This document shows positions 12,301 through 27,300 of a DNA stretch of 64,000 nt, in pieces. Below the pieces are notes generated by a model that did not search any database, had not been told where the DNA came from, and was given only the letters and a program-made list of their open reading frames with translations. The number at the start of each line of letters is the position of its first letter. The stretch's first letter is position 1. The DNA is from Cinclus cinclus. Lineage: Eukaryota; Chordata; Aves; Passeriformes; Cinclidae. The DNA is taken from positions 30,576,654 through 30,640,653 of the forward strand of contig NC_085052.1 of the NCBI RefSeq assembly GCF_963662255.1, read 5' to 3'. The translations under genes were made by a program, and so were the position numbers.

Positions 12301-15300
12301 AAAAGCATCATTGCAACCTATGAGGCCAAGAAAAGGAGAGTTAACCACCCTGCTGTGTTCTAGGCAGCTTTCTGAGGGAATAACTATGGGAGAAAACCTC
12401 CTCTTCCTTCTTATAGGACTGTATTCAGGGATAGCTATTTGATCAAGGTTAAGCAGTCAAGATGTGCCAAGTGCAAATGCACAAAAAAGGTGTCAGTATT
12501 CATATATATAGTAGTCATACTAAGTATTTTCTTTCTTCAAATATTTATTTTAATTCATATTAATTAATAAAAAATATGAAGACTGACAATTCAACGTGAC
12601 TAAGTATTCTGAAGAAATTTGATTTTATACACAGTTTTAATAGACTTTGCCAGGTGCTCAGGTAACTTCTGCTGGAATAGCAAGCTCCCCCCACTTCATG
12701 TTCAAATATCTTTAGAACATGTTTTTAGTAATATTTATCACCTTAAATTGGCAACATCCCTTTTATTCAAATTAGCATTTCAAATGACCACAACCTTAAA
12801 TAAGAGATGATCTCCTTGATCAGCATGGACAAGGGAAAGGGAAGCCTTTACACATATTTGCTCAAGTTGAAGTAGGGCTGGCTTCCCCCCCGCCAAAAAT
12901 GATGGAGACAGTTATGTACTTAACTTCTAAAAAGCAGTGTAACTGAAATGCTGCTGCAAAACACACAGAACTGTTTCCCAGCATCATCTAGGTTAGATCT
13001 ACACAATTTTCTGCAAAAAACCTTCTCGGTGGCATTATTTCCTTTTGTTAAAAAGCAAAAATAAAGCATCATTTAATGCAGCAGATTTTAGTTAAGATGC
13101 TGTAAAAAACACTAAAATCCCCAAAGGTTATCTCCCTCTGCTCCTAGGGATTAAGCAAAATGTTGCAAGTACATTTATGTTGATTTAAGGTGTTTCTATC
13201 AACAGTACAGCTCAGTGACTACAGGTTCTATTTACTTTCCTTGACAATGAATCTGGGACATCCAGTAATATTTTCCTTAAACATGGTTGCAAAACCAATT
13301 CAGAGAGAGCATCGTTACATTTTTGGATCACGAACTGTACACAGACTGTACCAACACTACCAGACAAAGGAATGCAATGTCAAAATCTCACCTTCTTCAC
13401 TATTTGCCTTGGCAGCTACTTGTTCTGAGGCACCATGAGGACTTGTTTGCCTTACTCCATCACTGTGGTTTGTGCTCAACACGGTTTCTCCCAGCGATGT
13501 GGCAGACAGTGCAGCATACTTGATATTTGAGGCCTGAAAAGATTGTCACAAATCACTCAAGTGAATTTTATGCTTAAGGAAATATTGAAACAAATTCCCC
13601 TTTCTATCTGTGCAGGAGAAGTAGAAATTCATTCCTGGTAGAGCAGAGCAATGCGTTTGAATGTCCTATTTCTCAATCTTTAAAGTCATATTTGAAAACA
13701 CTGCTGTGTATTTTTAAACTTAGAAGCTTTATAAATCTACTAATACAGCTAGTTTTCTCTTTCAGCTTTTCTTAGGAGAGGCCTAATACAAAGAAATTGG
13801 ATTCTGCAGTACAGTAAGTATCACTTACCTTTACGTGACCATTTAAAGAAGGTGAACCTTTTTTGCTTTCTGATTGCATGCCATTAACGTGGACTTCAAC
13901 AGGAGTCAAGCCTGGTGGTGGGGAAGGAGCATTTTGACCATAATGAGGCACTCCAGACAGGAGAATGCTAGTTAAGGTTGCTTGGGCAGTAGATGGTATC
14001 ATTAGGTGTGGAATAGCAGAAAAACCTGTAACAAAATTTGGGTATGTTCTGATTAAGTGTCTCATTTAACTTCCTCAGGCATTACACTACTTGACCTAAA
14101 TCTGTATGTTGCTATGATACATTACTAAAAAGTTTCCACTAGAATTGCATGCCAAAACCATAATGCTTTATCTGGGTAGGTTAACTTTGTTTTTTACATA
14201 AAACGGATGAAAACACTGCCTGTGACAGCATGTCATATGTTAGAACCCCGAATTTGCATATTTATTCATCCATGCTAAGGTAAGTGTAGGAATTAAGGTT
14301 CCAAAGAATTAATCTTGACTTGTCAGCTGCAATTCTAATGACTTGGTGTTGCAGAGTTCATTTAATTCACATTAAACTTCTACTGACCTGTGGTGTTTGT
14401 GTTAGCAAGGGATGTTGCCCACAATGTGGGACTGGGCGTGCCTGAACTTGGACTCTGCAAAGGGCTCACAGAGCTATTAAGGGCATTCAACAGAGAGTTT
14501 GGAGTAGTTGAGGTGTTGACTGACAGGGCTGTTGGACCTAAAAGGCCTGCAAAAAATTATACAAGTGAGCATTTAGTTTAGACTTACAGGAAAACAGTTT
14601 TCACAAAAGTAACAAGTGAAAAGAAACAAACAAACCCCCTGATAATTTGCACCAGCCTGCATTCCATAAACCAAGTTTAACATTAAACCTCCTGTTCATC
14701 TGGAGCACATTAAGAATTCTTACTCTTAAACTGGGCATCATATATCCAAGAAGAATTAGAGCATCTTTTATGTCCTTCTACTGGACCCTAACTCTTGTCA
14801 CAACAGTCTGCACTGGCTGTTTCTCAGTCCTGGCATCCCTTTTGTCTCACCTCTGCTGCCTCTGATGGTTTGTTTCAAAGCAGCATCAGAGAGACAAGAA
14901 AGCAGCTGCACTGCACCACCTCACTTTCATTTCACACAGGAACCTTTTTCTCAGAAGCTCCTGTGAATCCACCACTACTTGCACACTAGCAACTAGTCCA
15001 TTTACTTTTGCACCTTCAATACAGGCTGCAAATCATCCGCCAAATGTATTCATGACTCCCAAAACATTCCCCCAAACCAGCTCTGCAAAACATTCACAAA
15101 GCAGTTTAGCCCTACACACTGAAAAGGTAAAAACCCCAAACTCACAAAGAGCAGCGTGATAAAAACAGTCACAAAAGCAGCATTAAAAATCACAATCAAA
15201 TGGCACAAACATTTTTTCCTGTGTGACCTCAGGGAAGCCTGTGAGATGGAACTATGCAGCACTCCTGCATGGCAGGTCACAAGGGACAATGCTGGTTACA

Positions 15301-18300
15301 TGAGAACTCAAGAGTTTCTAGGACCTGCATCAAGATTTGTCACTAGATTCTTCTGAGACTACTTGGTTTTTCTATCTATATGTTTCTGATACAAAGGTAC
15401 TTGCAGAGCTTGAAAATAAAATGGTAATTTCAGTCTGGACTATGAACTGCTTCTATAAAATTAAGATATGGGGTTTACTCATTTTTGTCCAAATTTCCTT
15501 CTTGGTAAGGTCTAAACTAGGAGCACATGGATCCCCCAATTACAGCGAGATACTAACCTGAAATGTGGTGTTTGCCATATTACCTGTCCTGCTACTGTTG
15601 CCAGGCTTAAGTACCCACCCAAATTCAGGCCAGCCTGAGACATCACACAGCCAAAGAGGCTCTAAAACCCATGCCCTGCCTCACCTGTATTTCCCTCCCT
15701 TTCAGCTGAGTGGTTTGTGCACTTCCAGAGATTTTTCTACAGGGATGAGTCCCACACCTGATTACAAATGCCTTGGAGAAGTTTCAGAACAACAAGCCCT
15801 AGAGAATCCAGAGGCTGTTGTAATTCTCCAATTCTTTAACACGATTCCTTACGCAAAACACATCTGGTCGTTTCTTCTAGTACAAGTGAATTAAGTTTAA
15901 AACAAAGCTGTATTAAAGGAAATATAAACATAATGAATGCATACCGAGCCCAGTGAGTCCTAGTCCTGCTGAGGACAAAATATCCAAACCAGGACAAGAC
16001 AGACCAACAGGGCATGAGACAGTAGAGGGATTTGATACTATGGTGACTCCGCTACTTTCAAGTCCCAAGAGACATTTCCGTGCCTCGTACATATTTAAGG
16101 CATTTCGTTCAACACTTTTTACAATCACAGACTGCAGGGAAAGAAAACAACAACATAAAAAAGGAAAACCATAAAAAAGGAAAACCATAAAAAAGGAAAA
16201 CCATAAAAAAGGAAAACCAAACACTTCTTCATAACACAGATCTGCAACAGATAATTAATTCTTCCTCATGCCACTGCATAGCTGTCACAACCACAGCTCA
16301 TGCTATCTCACACTGCTAACATCCATTAGCAAGTATTTAAATTCAGGGGTCTGAAGTTCAGGAGAGTAAGACTTTCATAAGGGATTTCGTAAGGATTGGC
16401 AATGAGAATGATGGAAGACCTCTCTAAGAAAATTAATTATTATAGTACCTTGGTGCTAACATGATAGACCTAATGTTAAGCACCTCAAGAGCTAGAAAAC
16501 TGAATCAGTTATTAATACCTTATATTCTCTTTTATCTGAGCTTTATACCTTGAAGTGGACAAAACCCCACTTGTTCACATGAAGCTTACGTATTAAACTC
16601 ATATGTGTCAGAGAATAAGGTAGTAAGTTTCTGGAAAATTAAAATATAAAATCCCATTGCTTCTTGTACATCTTCTACAGGACGTTTCTTTGTATTCATT
16701 TTATATACCCCCACACAGGGAAGCTCACATACTAACATAATGGAACACTCATTAAAATTTTAAAACTTTTACCTGCTTTGGCATTTTGTACAACACAGGT
16801 AACTTCAAGAGTTCTCTATCCATACTGGCCAAAATATTTTACAATAAACACCTCCCACTGCCTTTATCAATGCATTGTATACAAAAGTTAATTTCTTTAT
16901 TATTAAGCATTTAATGAAAGTCAAGTCACCCTAAAGTAGAGTTGATATTTCAAGCAGAAAACACATATGGCTTTCACAAGTTTATGATCCATTAAACTGA
17001 GAGGGAAGAGCACACATCCATTTATCAGCTCTAAAACTTTGCCATGAAAGCCTAAAAGGAAGATATCAGCTTTGCACAAACCTTGCTTGGTTGTTTTGGC
17101 TTAGGCTTAATGCTTATGAAGACATCTAACTGCTCCATTAGCTGTGTTATAAACTGTGGTTCTACTTCAATTTCTTCCTTCATATCAAACATGAGCACGA
17201 GGGGAAGGCAACCCTGAAAAAAAAAGGCACAAAAAATTCCTAGCACTTGTAACTGGTCATTTTCCCATAAAAATGCTAGCAATAAACTGAACTATAGACC
17301 TTGTTACATTTGTACATCACGATGTAAGGTAAGTTCAGAAAAAATAGCAAGGATGCAATTTTGGGGAAAACCATTTCCTTGTATGTGAGAATAGAGCCTT
17401 ATCTTCCTGTCCTGGGACTCTGAACAAAGAGTATGGTAGAGCAAGGGTGAATTAATTTACGGAATATCTGACATTCCAACTAGAACAATCTTGTCAAGAA
17501 ATGATAGCAGGGCACCCATACGAAAAGTCTCCCATTAAACTGTTTGAAATAAGGAAACATACTTGCAAAAAATCTCTAATTCATCATTGCCTAAGTCTTA
17601 ACTTTTACCTTTCCCTTCCCCATTCCAGATCAGCTATGTAAGTACTTTTTAGTGATATGGATGACATCTGTAACACACTTGAAATACTAAAGCTTAAGAG
17701 TAAAAAAATCTCAAAAAGTGAACGGTCCCATCCTCACATATTTTGTCCCTCAATATTCACATATATAACAAATTTAAAAGCATATATATAGTTATAATGT
17801 ATGTTATAACTATAACACACGTTAGTATTAAAATAATGGCTTAAGCCTTCTGTGAAGTTTAAAGATCAATATACCAAAAATCTCTACAAATAGTGATATT
17901 CACCACTAGAGCTAGTTTTATAAAAGGCCTTGTAGAATTGTGGCTGTGGTACTATAAAGAATGTAAGACATCAAAATAAATAATTATTTCCTATGGTTAC
18001 CCAAGTTTGTTGAAAACTTGCCTACATGGGGACTAAGGAATTCCTGACATTTTCCCTCAAAAGAAACCTATTTACCTGACAAACACAGAAAAGGCAGGTT
18101 GGCAAAATAAAACACAACCTGTCACCCAACACCCACACAATATTTCAGAAATCTGCCTCTACTCAGAGGCATATTGTTACTGTAAATTTAAATTACTTAC
18201 ATTGCATTTATATTACCAAGGTTATCTTTCAAGTCACCTTACCAGAGATTACAAATATTTTCAATAACTACAAACACTGACAAAACCCTGACAAAAATAG

Positions 18301-21300
18301 AATCAGCTGTTAGCAGTGTGAATAACAATCCTTCTTCTCTAAGGCTAATTTACATGTGACTTGTAAATACATGCAAAGCAAGCATATTTTCTATGATCTG
18401 GCCATTTTTTCACGCAAGCTTCACTGGAAGTATTTACCATGAGATATTGCCTGGCAAGACAGACAGACTCAATTGTGCCCTGGAGGTAGACAGTGGATTT
18501 CTTTTGTGGGTTACTAGGGTCAGGGAAGTGGATCTGAGCACCAGTCCTCTGCATGATATGTTTGATGTTGCTGCCATTTCGACCCATCATAAAGAGATGA
18601 TGCTGCGCTGCGATGTCGAGCTGTGTGCTCACAGGGATTGCAGAGGCCAGGCTCCCAGCCAGGTGTTCCAAGAGCATGGCTGTTCCTTCCTGGGGGGAAA
18701 TGGGAGAAACCAATGAAACGCTCACAAACACACAAGAGGAGATCTCAGCCTGCTTCCTTTCTTGTCACGCGCCCCACAGGCAACATCAGAAAACACTGTT
18801 GGGTTTAAAACCACGACTGGTTTGTTAAGGTGACAAATGCACTAAACTCTGCCCACTACTCCCATTTTATGACCAAATGCAGCATTTAAGTGCCACTCTG
18901 TAACAGGGAGTAAGACAACAGCACATGGTTTGGTCCCAACAGATCTTTTGCAGCCACAAAGGCAGGCAGAAAGTCAACAGATTTATTTGGGTAGGTACGC
19001 TACTTGCAAAACTTGCCTCCTGGTGTTGGGCTCAGATGTCCTTACTGGCTTGAGATACACCCACCTGGGACCATATCAATCTCTCATACTGCCAGCTCCT
19101 AACAAGAACACTTTTTTACTTTATTAAGATGAACAGGCTCCTGGCAGCTCATTGCCTTGGCTGCCAAATTCACATTTCCAAGCGCTGGATTCACAAGGTC
19201 AGTTTTATTGAGCGATTAGACAACTTCCAAAGTTACACATTGGTGTGCACGTTGAGAAGAGCTCAGCATGAACAATTTGAGATCGGAGGTGTATTTTGTG
19301 CTTTTTGTTTGCACTATTTTAGAATTAAAAGATGGGTAAGACCAGCACGTATTCCAGAATTGCCAAAAACCTGAACAAGTGAGCAGGAGGTGAACACTGG
19401 TGAATCTTAGCACCAACGATGCTAAATCCTAAACTTAAATCCTAAACTTAAAACTATTTTCTATGCATTTTTACACTTTACCTGTGTATAAGTACAGCAA
19501 AGAATTGGAACGCTTAGGGTTTGCAAGCGATTATACAACGTGCTGACGAGGCAAGATACACAAATTAGATACACAAATTATAAATATATGACATTCAGAA
19601 AGTTTCTGAAGAGCAGAGATTACCTTCACAGCACTAGTGTTGTTTTGCGACCCTCTGACAATGACTGTAGCACCATACATTCGAGAGCGTTGTTTGAAGG
19701 AAACTGAAATGTTGTACGTCTGACATACGTGCTGAATGGTCGGAGAATTAGGATCTGGGATGGGTTGGAGAATTCCAGCAATAGGCAATTCAAACATGAG
19801 TACCAATGGAAGCAGCTCCTACAACAATAATGAAGAGGAGATATTGAAAACCAGATCTGTACTCAAGCTACAGTTTTATTCCTAAGTCATAATGTACTGG
19901 TCAGTGATGATTTAACTGACACAATGCTTCCTCTGCCCAGAGCTCATGAATAAAAATATATTGTTACTTGGAAAAAGGCACCTCTTTTTCCAGGGATACT
20001 AGAGCAGGGATATTTTTTTTGTAGGGGCTTTTTTGAGTTTTGTCTGGTGTTTTCTTTTCCCTCCAAAATATCAAGAGCATTTGGAATAAGGTTGGGTGAC
20101 ATGTCTGGCTAAAGAACTGCAGTCGGCTTTTGGTAATTTATTTGATTGTTCATTATCCATGCCAAAACACACATAAGAGTTGAAACTAAAAGGAAAAAAG
20201 CTACAAGTGGAGAATGACACTGGATTATTTACACAAATTATACCTGAGAATGTATAAAATGAGAAGCAAAAATTGCATTTCCCAAGTCACAGATTGACAA
20301 AGGATGCCTGAGCTTCCACAGGCCATCTGTGGTAGATAAGTTAAGATGCAATTTTCTACACAGTATGGAAATAATTTGCATATTGCTTGGAGTGTAGACT
20401 TTGTGTTCAAGACGCAGTTTGGCCAGTTAAAAATTTGGCCAGAAAGTGAATCACTGTCATAATACCCTTGGCATATTTCTCATACGGATGCTCACATTTG
20501 TTCCTACATTTCTGCTGTCACCAAACAGGGGAAAGCAACCCCAGTGTTCTCAAAACTATGCAATTTTTTTCCCTGACAGGTGTTTTCAAGGGGGCACTAC
20601 AGTGAGCTAGACCATTACCCGAATTCTGACTCTTGCAGACTCCACTCCAGCTGGCTGTCCTGCAATAGACACCTGGAAGAAGAAGAATATGAAAAACACT
20701 GGATCATATTTTCAAGTGAGGCATGGAAAAGTCATTCAGATATCTGTGCTCTCCTTAAAAAAAAAAAAAAATCCTAAGAAAAAAATCAATGCCTTTCATA
20801 CCTGCTGACATCCTAATTGTTATCTAAACACCAGATGAGAACTATAGCCAGTATTAAAATAATGTTACAGCACGTTAGGGTATATATATTTAAGCTAGAA
20901 TAAAAGGACACACCAAAAAATAGTGGTTTAGGTCAAATAATGGAATCACTACTGTATACATGTGCTCAGTGCTAATATTCAGACAACAGTAGATTTTCTT
21001 GAATGTTATGAAATTACTGCATTTTGCTCAGCAGCCATTAGGATGCACAAGGGGGAATTCTAGGTACAAGGATGAGATGTCTACTTGGAAGCAAACATTC
21101 CATCAACATTAGTACTGGAAAAGATGTATAATTCAGGCTCAGTGACTTATTCTAATGAAGTTGAACTCTTATGACAGGGCATTCATTTCTGCTGGCTATT
21201 TGCCAAGTTTAGTTTGCAACTAAGTTACACCATAAGCAAAAAGCACCAAAAAAAAAAAAAAAAAAAAAATCAATCAGTATGCTGAATAAGTCATTGCATT

Positions 21301-24300
21301 GAACATGAAAAAAAATTACAAAAGCAGATTTTTTTATACCACTTCTCTACCATTCACACTAAGCTGCTGACTTCTGCATGCACAAAGCAATTCAGGCTTA
21401 AAAAATCAAAATTGTTCATGAGCCATCACAAATTGTTTCCATCTGTTTTTACAGATTTGCTCACTTAGGAAGCCCTGTACTTTCCACACAGTGTAAACAC
21501 CAAAAACCTATTTCCCTGAACATGAACATACCATCCCCAAAAAACCCATATTGACGAGAGAAGTCTAGAAATTATTTATACTCTCAGGAATTGCAATACA
21601 AATGAGTAAGTATTAAACAATACTTACTTGGTTGCTTTTCTCTGCTTGGTTGTTCCTATTTGAGTCTGGAAAATGGATATGGCATCCCGTTTCCTCCATC
21701 ACTTTTTTAATATTATTGCCACCTTTACCTATCACATGAGAATGTTCTGTATGTGAAACATCCATCTTCAAGGTTACCCGATTGCTCTGGAAATCAAGCA
21801 CCCACAGTTAGACTTGGTGACAGCCAACCTGAGCATTTAAGTTTTTAAGAGTAATGCAACTTCAAAAATGACATCAAAATCATATTTCGAAAGTATTTTT
21901 GCTACTACTTCTACACAAGGATGACTTTTAATAGGAATCATTTGGATGTTATTTTGGTCTTGTTTTCTTTCTAGTGAGGCAATAACATGGAGATAAATAC
22001 CCCAAAAGATGCATCTTCAAAAAACGAATAAGGCTTTTAAAATACCCCCAAACTTTCATCAACTGTGACTTAAGTGTCCTTTTGCAATTTATTCTAATTT
22101 CTTTTAATTCTGTGTTCTTTCAATTGAAGTCATGCACCGCTGTTTGATCTGAAAGGATCACATTATGAAGACTTCAAAATTCCAAGCCACAAGACCAAGT
22201 AACAGTGTTTCTTCTTCCTTAATTTTTTTTTTTTTTGGTACATGAAGTTTTAAAATACACATACACTGACTACAGCTGTTCTTAAAAGCTCTATTGTTAC
22301 CAGCTCATAATAATGTAGTTAATAGTTGTTCAAAAAGTGGTGCTTATCACTCAAGTGCTCCTTTTGGCAATCTGCTCAGAGGAACAGGAAGGTGCCACGC
22401 AACTACACAGAAGCCATACACATTGCCCCAGAAGAGCTGCTGATGAATGAAAATATCTGATGAACAGAAGAGAACACCCCAGCCAAAATCTATATGTTTT
22501 AGAAATTCTGGTCCCAGTGTTTCAGAGCGCAAGAAGAGAGCAACAGTTGAACAGCATAAATGCTCCTAAAATCAAATTTCAAACAGAAACAAAATTTTAG
22601 GTTCTCTGAAGTGGTCGCATAACCTATTGCTTGCAGTGAAGCAGTATTTCAGGTTTTGAAGTAAAGCCCCAGTTCAATAAACAAATCACTTATGCTTTTA
22701 GCCATATGGCTGGAAATATTATTTCTATGTAGTTCAGATCTGGAAAAGCTGCTTCAAGCAAGTATTTTTCTTGCAAAATGTTTAAATATGTGGGTATACA
22801 CCAATATCAACATCTGCAAAGCATTTATTAGAGACTTTGCTTCAGAGTGTCCATAAATACCTTCTCTTGAAATGTGCCCATTAAAGAGATCAATGTCACC
22901 ACAAAATTAGTTGCTAAGGTGTCATTCTAAGAGTTTTCTTACTTTTGTGTCCAAGACAGACATGATTTTCTCTTTCGCTTCTTTAACGTTTTCTTTTTTT
23001 CCAGAAACTTTAATATGGGGATCTATAAAAGAAATAAACTTGTAAGAAATATACAGTAAAATATCTATTTTAAAAAATTCCTGACTGCTAAGATAAATTG
23101 AAGCCCATTATGTATAATCCACTAATAAACTGTACCACCAGGCTTTGGGATTCAGCTGAAGATCAAAATTTCTTATTCCATCCCTTCAGCCCTACAATTA
23201 GGATTACCATATGAACTTATTAAAACATGAGAACCAACTTAAAATAAATAGAAATCAAATTCCAAATGTATATCACAGTATCATAAACATTGTCTGCAAT
23301 GCAATTACATAGCTAAGCCACCATATCTTCTCAAACCAAAAGTAACAGTGGACAACTCAAAGCTTTTTGGCAGCCCACCAAATTCATACCCTCCTTTATC
23401 ATCACTTCATTATATTTTAGTATTATCTACAAATATCCTTTGCAGTTTTAACCTCACACTAAAGGTGTCTCCACCCAAAGTTTTCTGATTGCAGTTATCA
23501 AATTAAATTTAAATGACACTTTATTAAAACAAACTGCTGAAGTTCAAGTACATAAATTAGCAGAACACCAGCTGATGGTGGGTTTTGCCCAGTGAGATCT
23601 AAAATATTGATTCTGCAGCCCACTTGGTTTACATGATAATTTTCAGACCTCTGCCCTTAAACAACACAAGATGTTGGGCTGAGCTAGCAGGTGCAGTTCT
23701 GCATCCCATAGCATACACCAGGTCAGAGACTCTGAAACTAAATCAAGTAACAATTACTGCAAGTGTGAAAATTGCACATCAGCCAGTTTAGCAGCACCAT
23801 CTGGTGTCCAGGAGCACAAAGTGCCACAGTGCAAAATTACCATAAAAACATTAAATATAAGTTCAGTTACAACAAAGAAAGAAATGCTCAACTACCACCC
23901 ACATTTCTAATTGTTAGAAACAAGGGGATGATGTTGCAGGTGATGCCTCTTTCCCCTGTTCTTGAGTCCTCTGCCCTTTTGCAGGGCCTTTTTCTCCCGT
24001 GATACAATGGACTGTTCTTAAAAAAAAAAATCTCAACCCTCTTCTGACTCTCGAATTAATGTAATTCATTATGCTAGACAAATACATACATCTTAGGGAA
24101 TATAAAAATAAATATATTCTCAAGGGCAGGAGAAAACAGCTGTAGCACAACATATCTGCCTTTCCCATCATCTCAATGATTGAAATCACTTCCCTATGAA
24201 AGAAACGTGAAATAATACAACCTTGGGCTGTAAACCTGTTCAATTCAATTGAAAATTGAAACTAAGTCATGCCTGGATACTCTTTTCATTCCAACAGTAA

Positions 24301-27300
24301 AAATAAGCCTCTAGTCTTTACCACTGAGAAGTTCTGAGCACATTCAGCTGGGGATGCAGAAACACTGAAGGAACACAGCATTCACTGCCAAGTTTCATGA
24401 AAGTCAAGAAAAATGCAGCATTTTGAGTGCTGAGAAACAGATATATTCTCTTTTTTAAAATGAAAAAGCCATAGTCACAAAAACATGGTACGCACAGAGA
24501 ACCTACAGAAGCTTCAAAAATCTGCTACTTCAGCCTTTCACAATGGAGCAGAGTCAAACAAAAACCCAACAAAGTAGTCTTTAGGGCAAATTTTCTTTTC
24601 TAAGTTGACAGGAAGCCATATGGTTCTAATGCATTTAAGCTGTGAATGATATTTGAAGTGGATGTTGCAGTCAGAAATTCCCAGAAGCAGATTCTAGCAC
24701 ACTGTGTGTGCTCCAAGTGCTCTTCAGATGCAACCAGGAAAAACACAAGCCCAGACCATCACCACAGTGGAGCTGATTTTCACGTTTGCAAACATTACAT
24801 TTAAATACACATTTGATTATATGTAGGAAAATTACCTGAAATCAAGCCCTGCATCCTTTTAGTACCAAAGGAGATTACTATAATTCTAAAATATTATTTG
24901 CTTACTCATGAGTGAAAATACAGTTTAGAATACCTATTTTTTCCATTTCTCATCTCAGTTGAACACCTTTCTATTGATACTGACAGCTTCAGCCAAACAT
25001 CCTCTACTTGTACAATTGTTTGTTCTTGTAAGGTGAAAAAAAACTCAACTGCTTAGTTTTAAAAAAAAGCAAACAAAGAAGAACCCACAAAGCAAAAAAG
25101 AACCCACTGATGCCAGTGACAATTCTGAAATATACTACCAAATCTTTCAAAATTGGTCTTAAGTACCCTCTTCTTACTTGACTTCTTTTCAAGAATACAG
25201 TGGTTTGAAATGGATATGAAGCAGGTCAGTGTAAACAAAAGAAATTACTTCTTGGAGAGTTGTTTAATCTTTCATTCAGTTAAACACTATTTAAATACAA
25301 TATCCTTTTGTCTAAAAAGAGTTAGTTGTAACTAAAAGATTTCAAAGTGTTTGAATTGGCCTTGCATGAGTTGAAAGCGCATTGAAACTATGTATGATCT
25401 GCAGGAAAAAGCAAAACTCACAGGTTCCCAAATAACAATCAACAAACAGATAATTTCAGGAATCAATTAAGAAATTAGAGATCAAATTCAGAATTCAATC
25501 ATAATAACCTGATTTTCTGTGTATTACAGAAACTAAAGAAAATTAAAGAAATTAAATAAAATTTCTTAATGTAGCTGTGGAATCAAGTAGCTTGTTTGCT
25601 TTGCAGCTGATTCCATGGATTAAGTTACATTTCATTTACAAAAAAAAATCCTACCATGTCTTAGGCACCAAGAAAAATAATCTTGGTTGGATAAAGCCCT
25701 ATTTGAATATACCTACAGGTATGATGCCAGCAGTGCACTGCCAAAGTCCCCAGAAATAGACATGGCACTCTCAGAAATGTAAAAAGGATGGTCAGGCACA
25801 AAGTAGTAACAAGCACGGTGCATGAATCTGCACAGTCTGCTACTGACAGCACAGATAAGCACAAACCAGCACTCCAGTCATTATTCCCACTGATCCACAG
25901 CCAACCAACTCCCCTGGCTGGGGCCATGACAATGTCACTTCTGTCCAGGTGATGCTAAGTCATTCCTCAACCCTAAGGAACACAGGGTTTGATATCTATT
26001 TTTACTGGGAAAAAAACCAAAAAAACAAAAAAAAAAAACAAACCCAAACTTTTTTTTTTTAAGCTCCTCAATATAGCTGGAGGCATACTCCATATAAAAC
26101 TAGAGAGAGAGAGAGAGAACAAAGAGCAGGTGCCTACCATAAATAAAGATATGAGACACCAAAGCTTTGCAAACTATTTGCAAACACAGAACAAAGGCTT
26201 CAGAAGAGGTCTGTGTTCTAGAAGCATATAAGGCTTCAACACTTCATGTGAAGCATAGTATCAGACCCTGGAAAATGTTTTAACTCATAACAAACAATAT
26301 GATTAGTGTCTTTCAAACTATTAAAAATGCAATTCTACAGTAATCCCTCTTTTTCATCAGTTTTGAGAGGCAGTATGTTTTTCTCTAGGAATGGAAAAGA
26401 AAAAAATTAATTTTAACAGGCTTCCCGCCCCCCAAAGAACAGAGGGATATTTACATAGCTGAAGTTACACAACAGACACTGCTGGAAATTTTTCTCAACA
26501 GTCTTCATTTTGCCAGACTTCTGCCTTCAAGTGATCTTTTATTGCTCCTATCCTCAAATTCCTCACTCAACACTTTGGCAGAGTTTCACCTCCCCAGTCT
26601 TTGTCCACAGCTATACCAGCAAGCCTCCAGCTTTATTGCTACTATTGTGTGTGACACTTCAGTAAAAGTAAAATTCCTCCAAGCAAAAAAGTACGCTTGT
26701 GCCAGTGCAAATGCATCTGCACCAACTTCTGCCAGGCAAGAAATATTTCAAATAATGAAGCTATTTAACTGTGTAAGCCTCTCCTGAAATTCAAGTGTTA
26801 CATTTAATGTCCAGGGCAGCTCTTCACAGCTATGCATCCAGCTTGTTTACAGGATGAACAGCCTTGAGTTAAGTAACACAAATACCAAAATACCACTACT
26901 CTAAAAATAGCCAGACAACTGGGCAACACCAGGGCAGATGGCAGTGATTCTTAACAAGTGGCTGATTAAGATCTGAATAGCCTGAGAGTATTACAGAACT
27001 TGAGCCATTCAAACAAAAAGACAAAAGAGACCCAGCATTTTTATGGGATAAGTTATGACAGTGTCTGTCCCAAAAGTACCAACAAAAACACACTAAGTTA
27101 TGTGAGAAGTTAAAAAGAAAAAAAAAAAATAACCCAAAAAATTCACACATAGAAGTTGGTATCTTCTCATCTGAAAGGCCAAATACATTGATCACCCTAC
27201 AAGATGAAGAAACAGACCTATAAAACAAGTGAATTAAGCAAAAAGGTCAAGTAAGGCTTCCTATTAATATGGAAAAAAGGATAATTAAATTGAAACAATT

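Larger units (their letters stand above)
3382..22942 (-). other. BICC1: Introns 4-20 of BICC1 (17 short introns)
   Basis: The gaps between exons 4 and 21 range from 295 bp (13534-13828) to 1681 bp (6958-8638). All obey GT-AG on the minus strand. Apart from the listed repeats I see only AT-rich sequence and chance open frames. Examples of intron-extended open frames are 6796-7092, 8618-8905 and 10666-10995, where true exons are prolonged by open intron sequence. No snoRNA, miRNA or nested gene was recognised. Confidence 0.8.

Noticed and set aside
15913..16224. Phe/Leu/Pro-rich minus-strand frame resembling a membrane protein
   Set aside because: The hydrophobic part is only the translated 16-bp tandem repeat joined to the true exon 10.
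18393..18828. Several overlapping plus- and minus-strand frames around exon 8
   Set aside because: Only one minus-strand frame matches the KH3 sequence and splice phase; the others are shadows in alternative frames.
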